A DNA stretch of 26,038 nucleotides, from the NCBI GenBank assembly GCA_002684695.1, contig NYVQ01000073.1:1-26038 (forward strand). The letters are read 5' to 3'. The notes under the pieces were generated by a model that did no database searches, was not told the origin of the DNA, and was given only the letters and a program-made list of their open reading frames with translations. This DNA comes from SAR116 cluster bacterium. Lineage in GTDB: Bacteria; Pseudomonadota; Alphaproteobacteria; Puniceispirillales; GCA-002684695. Every line of letters starts with the position of its first letter. Within the stretch, counting starts at the first letter, position 1. Made by a program: the position numbers and the translations under genes. Positions 7,592-17,400 of the stretch are shown here, in pieces.

Positions 7592-8551
7592 TTACTTATA
7601 TATGAAATTAAATGAAATATATAACATGTAAAGTATTATTAACAGTGGACCAAAAATTCTTTCAACTCTTTTAAAATAGAACAAATAACCACCCAGTATA
7701 AGAGTTGCTAATAACATTATTGGCAAATCATAGTTTACAAATGATAACGGAGTTTCTAAATTTTTTGGGTAGGAAGCAATAGACGATGCACCTAAAATTC
7801 CAAGGCTATTAAATAGATTTGATCCTAATACATTTCCAATGGCAATGTCTGTGTGCCCATTTCTGGCCGCTGCTACTGAAGCAGAAATTTCAGGTAAGGA
7901 AGTCCCTAAAGCTACAATAGTTACTCCAATTAGAGATTGCTCTATCCCAAAACTCATTGACATCTTAATTGCACTTGAAATTAGGATTTCTGAAGAAATT
8001 AAAACAACTATTATACCTCCAAAAGTTAGACATAAACCTATTGTAAGAGGTGAGAAAAAACTTTTAGTATATATTAAATCATAATCGTGTTCATTTTTCT
8101 CTGCATTAAAAGTCATTATTATCAAAATTGTAAATAAAGTTAAAATAAATATAAATCCAAAGATGGGGTTTAGACTTCGAAAAAAATATCCAAAAATAAA
8201 TAATATTATAGTTGATAAAATCATCCAGAATATATCTAATCTTAAGGATTTTGAGTCATCTCTAAGAGTAATATATAAGCTTGCACCTCCAATAACTAAT
8301 AGAAGGTTTGCTATATTACTTCCAACAACATTTCCCCATGCTAAATCAGGGGATCCTTTTAAAACAGCATTAATTGAAACAACTAACTCTGGTGCAGACG
8401 TGCCTAAAGCTACTATTGTAATTGCAATCAAATGAGCTGGTATATTTAATACATTTGCAGTTTGGACCGTTCCTTTTACAAGAACATTTCCTCCATAAAA
8501 TAAACCTAAAAAGCCTAAGAATCCCAACAATAAATATAAAATATCACTCAT
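7592..8551 (-). CDS. Calcium/sodium antiporter (CaCA family, YrbG-like)
   Basis: This is an inner-membrane cation exchanger of 319 residues made of two homologous halves. Each half has the paired alpha-repeat motifs of this family. The first half has ALGTSAPE (48-55) and GNVVGSNIANL (73-83). The second half has ALGTSLPE (214-221) and GNVLGSNLFN (239-248). The acidic residues in the two repeats (E55 and E221) correspond to ion-coordinating positions. About ten hydrophobic segments are evident, with a short charged loop in the middle (EKNEHDYD, 151-158). It starts 19 bases after the uvrB stop and is probably co-transcribed with it. The ion pair (Na+/Ca2+, or K+-dependent) cannot be decided from sequence. 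Downstream is the DnaA-box gap. Confidence 0.93.
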   Translation of the reverse strand: MSDILYLLLGFLGFLGLFYGGNVLVKGTVQTANVLNIPAHLIAITIVALGTSAPELVVSINAVLKGSPDLAWGNVVGSNIANLLLVIGGASLYITLRDDSKSLRLDIFWMILSTIILFIFGYFFRSLNPIFGFIFILTLFTILIIMTFNAEKNEHDYDLIYTKSFFSPLTIGLCLTFGGIIVVLISSEILISSAIKMSMSFGIEQSLIGVTIVALGTSLPEISASVAAARNGHTDIAIGNVLGSNLFNSLGILGASSIASYPKNLETPLSFVNYDLPIMLLATLILGGYLFYFKRVERIFGPLLIILYMLYISFNFIYK

Positions 8552-8570
8552 TTCAAATTAAATTTTTCTA

Positions 8571-10580
8571 TTACTTTATTTTTAAACCTAAATGTTTGCG
8601 TTCTAATTTTTTTATTTTATCTCTTATTTTTGCAGCGTCTTCAAATTCTAAATTAGCAGCAGCATCTTTCATTTGATTTTCCAAATAATTTATGTATTCC
8701 TCAGGTGATAAGCGCTTATCTCCATTAGAAGCTTTGGTTTTTTCTAAATCTTTTTTATCAAATTCCTCATCAATAATATTGCTAATATTCTTTGAAATAC
8801 TTACAGGTGTAATGTTATTTTCCTGATTATATTCTTTTTGTTTATCTCTTCTTCTTTTGGTTTCGCTTAGAGCATATTCTATGCTTCCAGTAATAATATC
8901 TGCATAAAGTATTACGCGACCTTTTATATTTCTTGCAGCTCTACCAATTGTTTGGACTAAAGATGTTTTCGATCTTAAAAACCCCTCTTTATCTGCATCA
9001 AGAATTGCGACTAAACCACATTCAGGTATATCAAGTCCTTCCCTTAAAAGATTTATCCCAATAAGAATATCAAATATACCTAATCTTAAATCTCTTATAA
9101 TTTCAATTCTTTCAATTGTATCTATATCTGAATGCAGATATCTAACCTTTAATCCAGCCTCAACCATATATTCGGTTAATGATTCTGACATTTTTTTAGT
9201 TAAAGTCGTAATAAGAACTCTTTGATTATCAAGAACTACTTTTCTACATTCAGATATGACATCATCTACTTGGTCCTTTGTGCTTCTTACAACTGTTTCT
9301 GGGTCAACTAAACCTGTTGGTCGAATTAGTTGTTCTGTAAATACACCACTTGTTCTTTCAAGTTCCCATTCACTAGGGGTAGCTGATACAAAAATTGTTT
9401 GTGGCCTAAATAATTCCCATTCTTTAAATTTTAAAGGCCTGTTGTCCATACATGAGGGTAATCTAAAACCGTAATCAGAAAGAGTTTTCTTTCTAGATGC
9501 GTCACCTTTATACATTGCACCTAATTGTGGTATAGTTACATGACTTTCATCAACAATTAAAAGGGAGTTTTCAGGGAGATACTCAAACAAAGTTGGTGGT
9601 GGTTCACCCGGGTTCCTAGAAGACAGATATCTTGAATAATTTTCAATTCCAGTACAGCTTCCTGTAGCTTCCATCATCTCAAGATCAAAAATAGTTCTTT
9701 TCTCTAACCTTTGTGCTTCAAGAATTTTATTTTCTGAATAGAATTCTTCTAATCTTAATTTTAAATCTTTCTTAATTTCTTTTATAGCGTTTCTTAATGT
9801 TGGTTTTGGAGTAACATAATGAGAGTTTGCAAAAATTTTAATTTTTTTTATTTCTTGAATTTTTTCTCCTGTTAAAGGGTCAAATTCATAAATTAATTCT
9901 ATTTCATCACCAAAAAAAGATATCTTCCATGCGGTATCTTCTAAATGTGATGGGAAAATTTCAAGTATGTCCCCCCTTTTTCTGAAAGTTCCCCTTTTGA
10001 AATTTATATCATTCCTTTTATACTGGAGTTCTACTAATCTATTAATTATTTCTTTTTGATTTTGTTCACTATTTACTTCAATAGTTAAGGTCATTTCACT
10101 GTAAGTTTCCAACGATCCTATTCCGTAAATACAGCTAACAGAAGCGACAATAATCACATCTTCTCTTAATAGCAAAGAGCGTGTGGCGCTATGACGCATT
10201 CTATCAATTTGTTCATTTATACTAGAATCTTTTTCAATATAAGTATCTGAACGAGGGACGTATGCTTCTGGTTGATAATAATCATAGTAAGAAACAAAAT
10301 ACTCAACAGCGTTATTTGGGAATAATTCTTTCATTTCCCCATATAATTGGGCTGCAAGAGTTTTATTTGGTGCCAATATTAGTGTTGGTCTGGAGAATTG
10401 TTTAATAACATTTCCCATTGTAAAGGTTTTTCCTGAACCTGTTACACCCAACAAAACTTGGTCTTTTTCCTTTTTTAACAAACCTTCAACCAGCTCATTT
10501 ATTGCTTGAGGTTGATCTCCAGAAGGGAAAAAATTAGAAACAATATTAAACGGTTTGCTTATATTACTAATTTCGTTCAT
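8571..10580 (-). CDS. uvrB: UvrABC system protein B (excinuclease helicase subunit)
   Basis: UvrB is the damage-verification ATPase of nucleotide excision repair. It receives DNA from UvrA and recruits UvrC. It has 669 residues, as expected. Walker A is GVTGSGKT (45-52). The beta-hairpin that inserts between the strands is in YYDYYQPEAYVPRSDTYIEKD, which begins near residue 98. The helicase motif II is DESH (344-347), followed by ISVATPSEWE-type (here FVSATPSEWE) and the motif VI region QTIGRAARN. The C-terminal UVR motif (NLEFEDAAKIRDKIKKLE) is the coiled-coil contact for UvrC. It is divergent from the aspartate aminotransferase gene. The 101-bp upstream region has a possible promoter but no GTTC-N7-GTTC LexA site of the alphaproteobacterial kind. 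Confidence 0.98.
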   Translation of the reverse strand: MNEISNISKPFNIVSNFFPSGDQPQAINELVEGLLKKEKDQVLLGVTGSGKTFTMGNVIKQFSRPTLILAPNKTLAAQLYGEMKELFPNNAVEYFVSYYDYYQPEAYVPRSDTYIEKDSSINEQIDRMRHSATRSLLLREDVIIVASVSCIYGIGSLETYSEMTLTIEVNSEQNQKEIINRLVELQYKRNDINFKRGTFRKRGDILEIFPSHLEDTAWKISFFGDEIELIYEFDPLTGEKIQEIKKIKIFANSHYVTPKPTLRNAIKEIKKDLKLRLEEFYSENKILEAQRLEKRTIFDLEMMEATGSCTGIENYSRYLSSRNPGEPPPTLFEYLPENSLLIVDESHVTIPQLGAMYKGDASRKKTLSDYGFRLPSCMDNRPLKFKEWELFRPQTIFVSATPSEWELERTSGVFTEQLIRPTGLVDPETVVRSTKDQVDDVISECRKVVLDNQRVLITTLTKKMSESLTEYMVEAGLKVRYLHSDIDTIERIEIIRDLRLGIFDILIGINLLREGLDIPECGLVAILDADKEGFLRSKTSLVQTIGRAARNIKGRVILYADIITGSIEYALSETKRRRDKQKEYNQENNITPVSISKNISNIIDEEFDKKDLEKTKASNGDKRLSPEEYINYLENQMKDAAANLEFEDAAKIRDKIKKLERKHLGLKIK

Positions 10581-10600
10581 TTATACCTTGACGATTTAAA

Positions 10601-10630
10601 ATTATATATAAAATAATTATAAAGTTTGAA
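10601..10630 (-). promoter_or_regulatory. Possible sigma-70 promoter for uvrB
   Basis: On the minus strand, TATAAT (10606 to 10601) is an exact -10 box. TTCAAA (10630 to 10625) lies 18 bp upstream as a weak -35. Initiation would be expected around 10594, giving a short leader of about 14 bases to the ATG. In such AT-rich DNA an exact -10 match can arise by chance, so this remains a suggestion. Confidence 0.35.
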
Positions 10631-10636
10631 TATAAT
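10631..10636 (+). promoter_or_regulatory. Possible -10 box for the aspC-msrP operon
   Basis: This is an exact TATAAT 45 bases upstream of the aspC ATG, preceded by A/T-rich DNA without a clear -35. It overlaps the divergent uvrB control region. A purine-rich AAAGG at about 10670 could serve as the ribosome site. Confidence 0.3.
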
Positions 10637-10681
10637 CATTTATATTAATTAAACAACAAAACTTGTTCAAAGGTCTTATTT

Positions 10682-11884
10682 ATGAATTTTTTAGCTAAAA
10701 GAGTTTCAAATATTAAACCATCCCCCACTATCGCAGCGACTGCCAAAGCGGCTGAATTAAAATCAAATGGTCTAGATGTTATTGGTTTGGGAGCTGGTGA
10801 ACCAGATTTTGACACGCCTGTTCATATTAAAGATGCTGCGATTGAAGCAATAAATTCTGGCAAAACAAAATATACAGCAGTTGACGGCATAAAAGAACTT
10901 AAAAATCAGATATCAAAAAAATTTAAAGACGATAATGAAATTGATTATTCTTTAAATGAAATAACTGTTGGTACTGGTGGAAAGCAGGTTCTTTATAATG
11001 CATTAATGGCAACTATTAATAATGGTGATGAAGTAATAGTTCCAGCCCCATATTGGGTTTCTTATCCAGATATGGTTATTTTAGCAGATGGAAATCCAGT
11101 AATTGCAAAATGTGAGGAAAAAGATGATTTTAAACTTACACCTGAAATTTTAGAAAAAAATATTACTTCTAAAACAAAATGGTTGATTTTAAATAGTCCG
11201 TCTAATCCAACTGGAGTTGGATATGAGGAAGAGGAATTAAAGAAATTATCAGTTGTTTTAGAAAAAAATCCCCATGTGTTAATAATGGTTGATGATATGT
11301 ATGAGTATTTAACCTATGATAATTTTAGTTTTACTACACTTGTTCAGGTAAATAAAAATTTAAAAGATAGAGTTTTAACTTGTAATGGAGTTTCAAAATC
11401 TTTTTGTATGACTGGTTGGAGAATTGGTTATGCTGGTGGTCCAGAGTGGTTGATAAAGGCAATGTCAAAAATTCAATCTCAATCAACCTCCAATCCTAAT
11501 TCTATTGCGCAGTGGGCTTCTAAAGCAGCACTTGAGGGCGAAATGACTTTTCTAAAAAGCAACCTTGATGCATTTGAAAAAAGAAGGAACTTTGTTGTTG
11601 AAGGTCTGAACAATGTTGATGGTTTAAAATGTAAAATGCCTAATGGAGCATTCTATGTTTTTCCTAACTGTGAAGGGGTTTTAGGTAAAAAAACCCCCAA
11701 AGGGAAAGTTTTAAATTCAGATTCAGACTATTGTGATTATCTCTTGGAAGAGGGTCTTGTTGCCACAGTGCCTGGTATTGCTTTTGGTTTATCTCCATAT
11801 TTTAGGATTTCTTACGCCACATCGGATATAAATTTAGAGAAAGCGATAGAACGTATTGAAAATGTAACAAATAAACTCACCTAA
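10682..11884 (+). CDS. aspC: Aspartate aminotransferase (class I, PLP-dependent)
   Basis: This enzyme transfers the amino group between aspartate and 2-oxoglutarate. Related alphaproteobacterial enzymes of this subgroup can also aminate prephenate. It has 400 residues, full length. The PLP lysine is K239 in GVSKSFCMTGWRIGYAGG. Other class I marks are GAGEPDFDTP (38-47), the asparagine N175 in NSPSNPTG, the aspartate/tyrosine pair in VDDMYEY (203-209), and the substrate carboxylate arginine in PYFRISYA near the C-terminus. The gene is followed after five bases by msrP, so the two are likely one transcription unit, although no biochemical link between them is obvious. A different class I transaminase specificity (for example tyrosine or N-acetyl-diaminopimelate) is possible but less likely. 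Confidence 0.92.
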   Translation: MNFLAKRVSNIKPSPTIAATAKAAELKSNGLDVIGLGAGEPDFDTPVHIKDAAIEAINSGKTKYTAVDGIKELKNQISKKFKDDNEIDYSLNEITVGTGGKQVLYNALMATINNGDEVIVPAPYWVSYPDMVILADGNPVIAKCEEKDDFKLTPEILEKNITSKTKWLILNSPSNPTGVGYEEEELKKLSVVLEKNPHVLIMVDDMYEYLTYDNFSFTTLVQVNKNLKDRVLTCNGVSKSFCMTGWRIGYAGGPEWLIKAMSKIQSQSTSNPNSIAQWASKAALEGEMTFLKSNLDAFEKRRNFVVEGLNNVDGLKCKMPNGAFYVFPNCEGVLGKKTPKGKVLNSDSDYCDYLLEEGLVATVPGIAFGLSPYFRISYATSDINLEKAIERIENVTNKLT

Positions 11885-11889
11885 AAATT

Positions 11890-12825
11890 ATGAAATTCAA
11901 ATCTAATTATCAAGAAAACTCAATTACGCCATCTAAGGTCTTTTTTGAAAGAAGAAAAACTTTGAAAAAAATTTTTCTTATTGGTTCATCTATTTTATTA
12001 CCATCAAATTATAGATTGGCGTTTGCAAATATTTTAGATAATGTTGAGAAAAATGAAAATTTTATAAACACAAGGCCTTTAACTTTAGAAAAATATGCCA
12101 CTACTTATAATAATTTTTATGAGTTTGGATCATCTAAAAATATATGGAGGTCAGCTCAAAAATTAGAAACTAATCCATGGCTTGTCTCAATAGATGGTTT
12201 AGTTGAGAAACCTTTGATAATAGAGGCAAAAGAACTAGTAGAATTAATGGGCCCAATTGAGGAAAGAATTTATCGTCATAGATGTGTTGAAGCATGGGCA
12301 ATGACTTTACCTTGGTCTGGTTTTGAATTTTCAAAAATTATAGAATATGTTCAACCATTAAATAATGCTAAGTATGTGCAGTTTGAAACTTTTTTAGACC
12401 CAAAAATAGCTCGCGGTCAAAAACAAAAATGGTATCCCTGGCCTTACACGGAAGGATTAACAATTCAAGAGGCTTCGAATACTCTCACCTTTATGGCAAC
12501 TGGTCTTTATGGTAAAGAACTTCCAAAACAAAATGGTGCACCATTTAGATTGGTTCTACCCTGGAAGTATGGTTTTAAATCCATTAAATCAATAAAAAAA
12601 ATTACATTTACTGATAGAAAACCAATAAGTTTTTGGGAGAATCTTCAACCCTCTGAGTATGGATTTTGGGCAAATGTAAATCCAAATATCCCTCATGCAA
12701 GGTGGAGCCAAGAAAATGAAAAATTAATAGGGGATGATATAAAAGTAGTGCCTACTCAAATTTTTAATGGTTATGGAGAATATGTTGAGCATTTATATAA
12801 TAACGAGAAAAAATATTATTTTTAA
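11890..12825 (+). CDS. msrP: Protein-methionine-sulfoxide reductase catalytic subunit MsrP (YedY family molybdoenzyme)
   Basis: This is a periplasmic molybdopterin enzyme of the sulfite oxidase fold that repairs oxidised methionines in exported proteins. It has 311 residues, close to E. coli MsrP. The N-terminus carries a twin-arginine signal: FFERRKTLKK, with R21-R22, then a hydrophobic stretch IFLIGSSILLP and a likely cleavage site near LAFA (43-46). The molybdenum ligand is C132 in HRCVEAWAM, in the usual R-C-V-E-A-W context. Other family stretches are NPWLVSIDGLVEKP, LPWSGF, and PWKYGFKSIKSI. The cofactor could come from the moeA-moaDE genes of this window. The membrane haem partner MsrQ, often adjacent, is not next to it: the following gene is on the other strand and overlaps the last four bases. 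Confidence 0.94.
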   Translation: MKFKSNYQENSITPSKVFFERRKTLKKIFLIGSSILLPSNYRLAFANILDNVEKNENFINTRPLTLEKYATTYNNFYEFGSSKNIWRSAQKLETNPWLVSIDGLVEKPLIIEAKELVELMGPIEERIYRHRCVEAWAMTLPWSGFEFSKIIEYVQPLNNAKYVQFETFLDPKIARGQKQKWYPWPYTEGLTIQEASNTLTFMATGLYGKELPKQNGAPFRLVLPWKYGFKSIKSIKKITFTDRKPISFWENLQPSEYGFWANVNPNIPHARWSQENEKLIGDDIKVVPTQIFNGYGEYVEHLYNNEKKYYF

Positions 12826-13823
12826 CTTGTTATCTTAAAATTTTTAAGTTTTTCCTTGATCACTTTTCCAATTCTGTCGCATTCATTTTCATAAGTTATA
12901 TTTGGTTTTAAATTAATTTCTGAACTTTTAATATTAAATGAATAAGTTATTTTTTTCTCATAAATCAAATTTGAAATATAACGATTTTTTTTAATCCCAG
13001 GTGTTAATAAGTCAAAAACTACAACAGGCTTTCCCGAGTTTGTTGCTTCAGAGAGCATATTTATTGAATCTGTTGTAACTAAGATCAATTTTGAATTAAA
13101 CATTATCCCTGGATAAGGGTTTTCAAATTCATTTAAACCCTCAACCACTTCAAAATCATCGACATTTATATCCTTTAATTTATTAATTATAATGTCTGGT
13201 GTTCTTCTTGATGGTAAAACAACAATTTTGCATTCAAAAAGTTTATGTATTCTTTTTATCTCATGAATAAAGTCGTTTGCTCTATTTTCAGTAATTAGTT
13301 GATTTTTAGTGCTACCTCCAACAAGTACAACTATATGGTTTTTTAAATTTTTTAGTTTTTTGGAGGGAATCTTTTCATGGAATTTTTTCAAACTTCTTTC
13401 ATTAATTTCGTGAAGACTCCCTCTACTTAAAATAATTTTATCACCTGATATATTGTCATGTTCAGGTATAACTAATAAATCAAAATTACGAATCAATAAC
13501 TTTGGATTTTGTATATGAATATTAAATAAGTTATTATATTTTTTTTTGAAAAACCTCTTAAGACCAATACTTATTCCAGCCATCCTTGCACCACAAGTAA
13601 GTATAACTCGAGAATCATATGAGAGAAGAATCTTATCATTATTTGATAATGGAATTGAAAATCTTCCTGCTAATAATGAAGGAAAAATTCTTGATAACCA
13701 AAAAGGTTTTACCTCGATTAATTTATATTTTAACCCTATTGATTTGGCTAAAGCTAAAGACTGACTTTGCATCCCTTTTGTGCCGTCTCCAATCACAAGG
13801 CAAGGTATTTTATTTAAGTCCAA
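12822..13823 (-). CDS. ELM1 family (DUF1022) protein, possible GT-B-like nucleotide-sugar enzyme
   Basis: This is a 333-residue protein of the family named after plant mitochondrial-fission factor ELM1; the bacterial function is not established. The diagnostic N-terminus is VIGDGTKGMQSQSLALAKSIGL (about 10-31). Later come LLSYDSRVILTCGARMAG and VVLVGGSTKNQ. The C-terminal half has TTDSINMLSEATNSGKPVVVF, which resembles the donor-binding end of GT-B glycosyltransferases. I infer a glycosyltransferase-like fold from this, not an activity. The start is a TTG at 13821-13823: no ATG or GTG lies in frame upstream, and the conserved motif begins only about ten codons in. It lies 38 bases downstream of greA in the same direction and overlaps the msrP stop by four bases. 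Confidence 0.85.
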   Translation of the reverse strand: MDLNKIPCLVIGDGTKGMQSQSLALAKSIGLKYKLIEVKPFWLSRIFPSLLAGRFSIPLSNNDKILLSYDSRVILTCGARMAGISIGLKRFFKKKYNNLFNIHIQNPKLLIRNFDLLVIPEHDNISGDKIILSRGSLHEINERSLKKFHEKIPSKKLKNLKNHIVVLVGGSTKNQLITENRANDFIHEIKRIHKLFECKIVVLPSRRTPDIIINKLKDINVDDFEVVEGLNEFENPYPGIMFNSKLILVTTDSINMLSEATNSGKPVVVFDLLTPGIKKNRYISNLIYEKKITYSFNIKSSEINLKPNITYENECDRIGKVIKEKLKNFKITS

Positions 13824-13861
13824 AATTTTTTTCTTTTTTTAAATTACTATGATTAATTCTT

Positions 13862-14350
13862 TTATAATATTGACTTATCTATTACTGAAATCTCTAAAAC
13901 TTCATAAAACTTTTTTCCACCAGGAGTAACAACTTCTGCAGTTTCACCAACACTTTTTCCAATCAGTCCTTTAACTATGGGTGAAGAAGTAGACACTTTT
14001 CCCAATTCTAAATTTGCCTCATATTGCCCTACAATATGAAGGACTTTCTCTTCATCAGTTTCTTCATCAACAATCTTAATAGACGTACCAAATGTTACTT
14101 TATTTCCTTGAATTCTGTCTATTTCAATAACCTCAGCCCTTGATATAACATTTTCTAATTCTAACAAACGGCCCTCTATAAAACCCTGCTTTTCTCTTGC
14201 AGCATGATATTCTGCATTCTCAGATAAATCACCATGTTCTCTTGCTTCAGCAATAGATTTTATCACTGCTGGTCTTTCAATTGATTTAAGCTCAGACATT
14301 TCTTTTTTTAGTTTTTCCAAACCAATTTCTGTAAAGGGTATCTTTTCCAT
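13862..14350 (-). CDS. greA: Transcription elongation factor GreA
   Basis: GreA enters the secondary channel of RNA polymerase and triggers cleavage of backtracked RNA. It has 162 residues, close to the usual 158. The N-terminal coiled coil carries the catalytic tip residues D41 and E44 in HGDLSENAEYHAAREKQ, at the same numbers as in E. coli. The C-terminal FKBP-like domain includes TFGTSIKIVDEET, SPIVKGLIGKSVGE and VVTPGGKKFYEVLEI. It is downstream of carAB on the same strand, but a likely terminator lies between, so it may have its own promoter. The 74-base spacer is AT-rich with no convincing promoter motif. Confidence 0.97.
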   Translation of the reverse strand: MEKIPFTEIGLEKLKKEMSELKSIERPAVIKSIAEAREHGDLSENAEYHAAREKQGFIEGRLLELENVISRAEVIEIDRIQGNKVTFGTSIKIVDEETDEEKVLHIVGQYEANLELGKVSTSSPIVKGLIGKSVGETAEVVTPGGKKFYEVLEISVIDKSIL

Positions 14351-14394
14351 AGCTAATTTTCATTTCAAATTAATTTTATTAATTTTTAATATAA

Positions 14395-14437
14395 AAGGAA
14401 AAAATATCAACTAAGTATTAATAATTAGTTATGATAT
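14395..14437 (-). terminator. Likely Rho-independent terminator after carB
   Basis: Read on the minus strand, ATATC plus AACTAA (interrupted by a two-base bulge) pairs with TTAGTT plus GATAT across a 10-base loop. The stem then runs into TTTTTTCC. The stem overlaps the carB stop codon (14425-14427). All but two of the pairs are A-T, so it is thermodynamically weak, but the hairpin followed by a T-run is the right form and sits exactly between carB and greA. Confidence 0.5.
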
Positions 14438-17400
14438 TTTTGTATGGGTTTGACTTCAAGATCTGAAAACAAAAAAGCTTCTAAAGCTTTTATGGATGCT
14501 AATGCAGATCTAATTGATGTAAAATATGGAATTTTTTGTGTAATAGCATTTCGTCTTAATATCATGCTATCTTTAATTGTATTTTCATTCTCTATTGTAT
14601 TAATAATAATTTGAATCTTATCAGATAGCATATAGTCCAGAATATTTGGCCTCCCTTCCAAAATCTTTTTAACCTGAAGCGAATTAATATTATTCCTTGC
14701 TAGAAATTCATACGTTCCTTTTGAAGCAATAATTTTAAACCCATTTTTAACCAAGAATTTGCATCCATCCAATATTTTAGGTTTATCAATATTTTTAACA
14801 GAAACAAATACATTGCCCTTTTTCGGCAACCTGTTATTAGCAGCAATTTGACTTTTAACGAACGCTTTTTCAAAATTACTGTCTATGCCCATCACCTCCC
14901 CAGTAGATTTCATTTCAGGACCAAGTAAAATATCACATCCAGGGAATCGTGCAAAAGGAAAAACTACTTCTTTAACACTGACATGCTTGGATTCTTTAGT
15001 ATTATTTAAGTTAAACTCGCTTAATTTTTTGCCTGACATCACTTTAGCTGCAATTTTTGCAATCGGTAAGCCTGTAGATTTAGCAATAAATGGAACAGTT
15101 CTACTTGCTCTAGGGTTAACTTCTATTAAATAAATTTGGTTATCTTTTATGGCAAATTGAATATTTATTAAGCCTGTAACATCGAATTCTAGAGCTATTC
15201 TTTTTGTTTGGTTCTCTAGTTCTGAAATTATTTCTTTAGAAAGATTTTGAGGTGGAATTACACATGCACTATCGCCAGAATGTATACCAGCTTCTTCTAT
15301 ATGCTCTAAAATTCCTGCAATAAAAACATCTTGATTATCACTTATAGCATCTACATCCACTTCTATAGCATCAGTTAAATACTGATCAATTAGTATATTA
15401 TTATCCTTATTAAATGATAAAATTTTATCTAAATATTTCTTTAAATCTTCAAGATTATAAATAATCTCCATTCCCCTTCCTCCAAGAACAAAGGAGGGTC
15501 TTAAAACTACAGGAAAACCAATTTTTTCAACTATAGATTTTGCTTCTTTGAAAGACCTGCATATACCATTTTTTGGTTGCAGTAAATTTAACTTATTAAT
15601 TACATTCTTGAATTTATCTCTATCCTCTGCTGCTTCTATACTCGAATAAGACGTCCCTAAAATAGGTATGTTTTCTTTAAACAATTTTTCTGCAATTTTT
15701 AATGGGGTTTGACCGCCAAACTGAGTAATTACTCCTTTTAAGAGGCCATTCCTCATTTCACAATTTATAATCTCTAGAATGTCTTCATCTACTAAAGGCT
15801 CAAAATATAATTTATCAGAAGTATTGTAATCAGTGGATACTGTTTCGGGATTGCAATTTATCATTATGGTTTCATAGCCTTCTTCTCTAAGTGAAAATGA
15901 TGCGTGTACACAACAGTAATCAAATTCAATTCCTTGACCTATTCTATTGGGTCCACCTCCTAAAATTATAATTTTATTTGCATCTGAAGGTTGAGACTCA
16001 CAGCTCAATTCATCGAAACTGCTTAGTTCATAACTTCCATACATATAAGCGGTACTAGTCTCAAATTCATTTGCGCAAGTATCAATTCTTTTATATCGAG
16101 GAATAATATTAAAGGTTTTTCTTAAATTATATATATAACTCTCTTCTAAACCTGTCAGATAAGCTATTCTTTTATCAGAAAAACCATAGTTTTTTAGTAC
16201 CCTTAGTTCAACTTCACTCTCATTAAAACTACTGTTAGATAATTTTTTCTCTGTTAAAATTATTTCATAAATTTGATTAACAAACCACTTGTCCCAATTG
16301 GTTATTTCACAGATTTTAGCAGGATCGAAACCTAATCTCAAAGCTTCTGCAATTCTCAAAATTTTATCTGGTGAATTTATACTTAACCAACTTTCAATAA
16401 TTGAGGGATCTTTAGCTATGCTGTATTCTTTTGGTGGGTTAACATTGTTAAAACCATCTAAATTATTCTCTATTGATCTTAAAGCTTTTTGAATAGATTC
16501 TTTAAAATTCCTTCCAATTGACATTGCTTCCCCAACTGATTTCATTGAAGTGGTTAAAATTTCTTCTGAACCAGGGAATTTTTCAAAGGTAAATTTAGGT
16601 ATTTTAGTAACAATATAATCTAAGGTAGGTTCAAAACTTGCTGGTGTATATTTAGTAATATCATTTTCTAGTTCATTTAATGTATAACCGACCGACAATA
16701 ATGCTGCGACTTTTGCAATTGGAAAACCAGTTGCTTTTGAAGCTAAGGCTGAAGATCTACTCACCCTCGGGTTCATTTCAATAACAATTTGTCTTCCATT
16801 TTTTGGGTTGACGGCAAATTGAACATTTGCACCCCCTGTATTAACTCCAATTTTTCTAAGAACAGAGAAAGATGAATTCCTCATAATTTGTAATTCTTTG
16901 TCAGTTAATGTTAATGCAGGAGCGACCGTAATTGAGTCTCCTGTATGCACGCCCATAGGATCAATATTTTCAATAGAACAAATAATTATACAATTATCTT
17001 TTTTATCTCTTACAACCTCCATTTCAAATTCTTTCCAGCCAATCAGAGACTCCTCTATCAATATTTCTCCAACAGGTGATAAATCTAAACCATTTTTACA
17101 GATATTCTCAAAGTCACTTTTGTTGAATGCAATACCTCCTCCTTCTCCACCTAAAGTAAATGAGGGTCTTATTATTGCAGGAAGCCCAACTATTTCAAAA
17201 GCATCTAAAGCTTCTCCTATATTTGAAGCTATTTGGGATTTAGCGGTATCTAATCCAATTTCACGCATTGCATCTTTAAATTTTATTCTATCTTCTGCCA
17301 TTTCTATAGACTTGAGTTCTGCGCCAATCATTTTGACATTATATTTTTTCAAAATTCCTTTTTTTTCTAATTCTAAGGATGCATTTAAAGCTGTTTGACC

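Noticed and set aside
10581..10681. A LexA/SOS operator between uvrB and aspC
   Set aside because: No GTTC-N7-GTTC spacing is present; GTTC occurs but without a properly spaced partner.
16898..17398. A 166-codon plus-strand ORF inside carB, and similar frames opposite moeA, uvrB, rpoD and hyuA
   Set aside because: They lie wholly antisense to well-conserved genes and their translations resemble no family; they are frame shadows.
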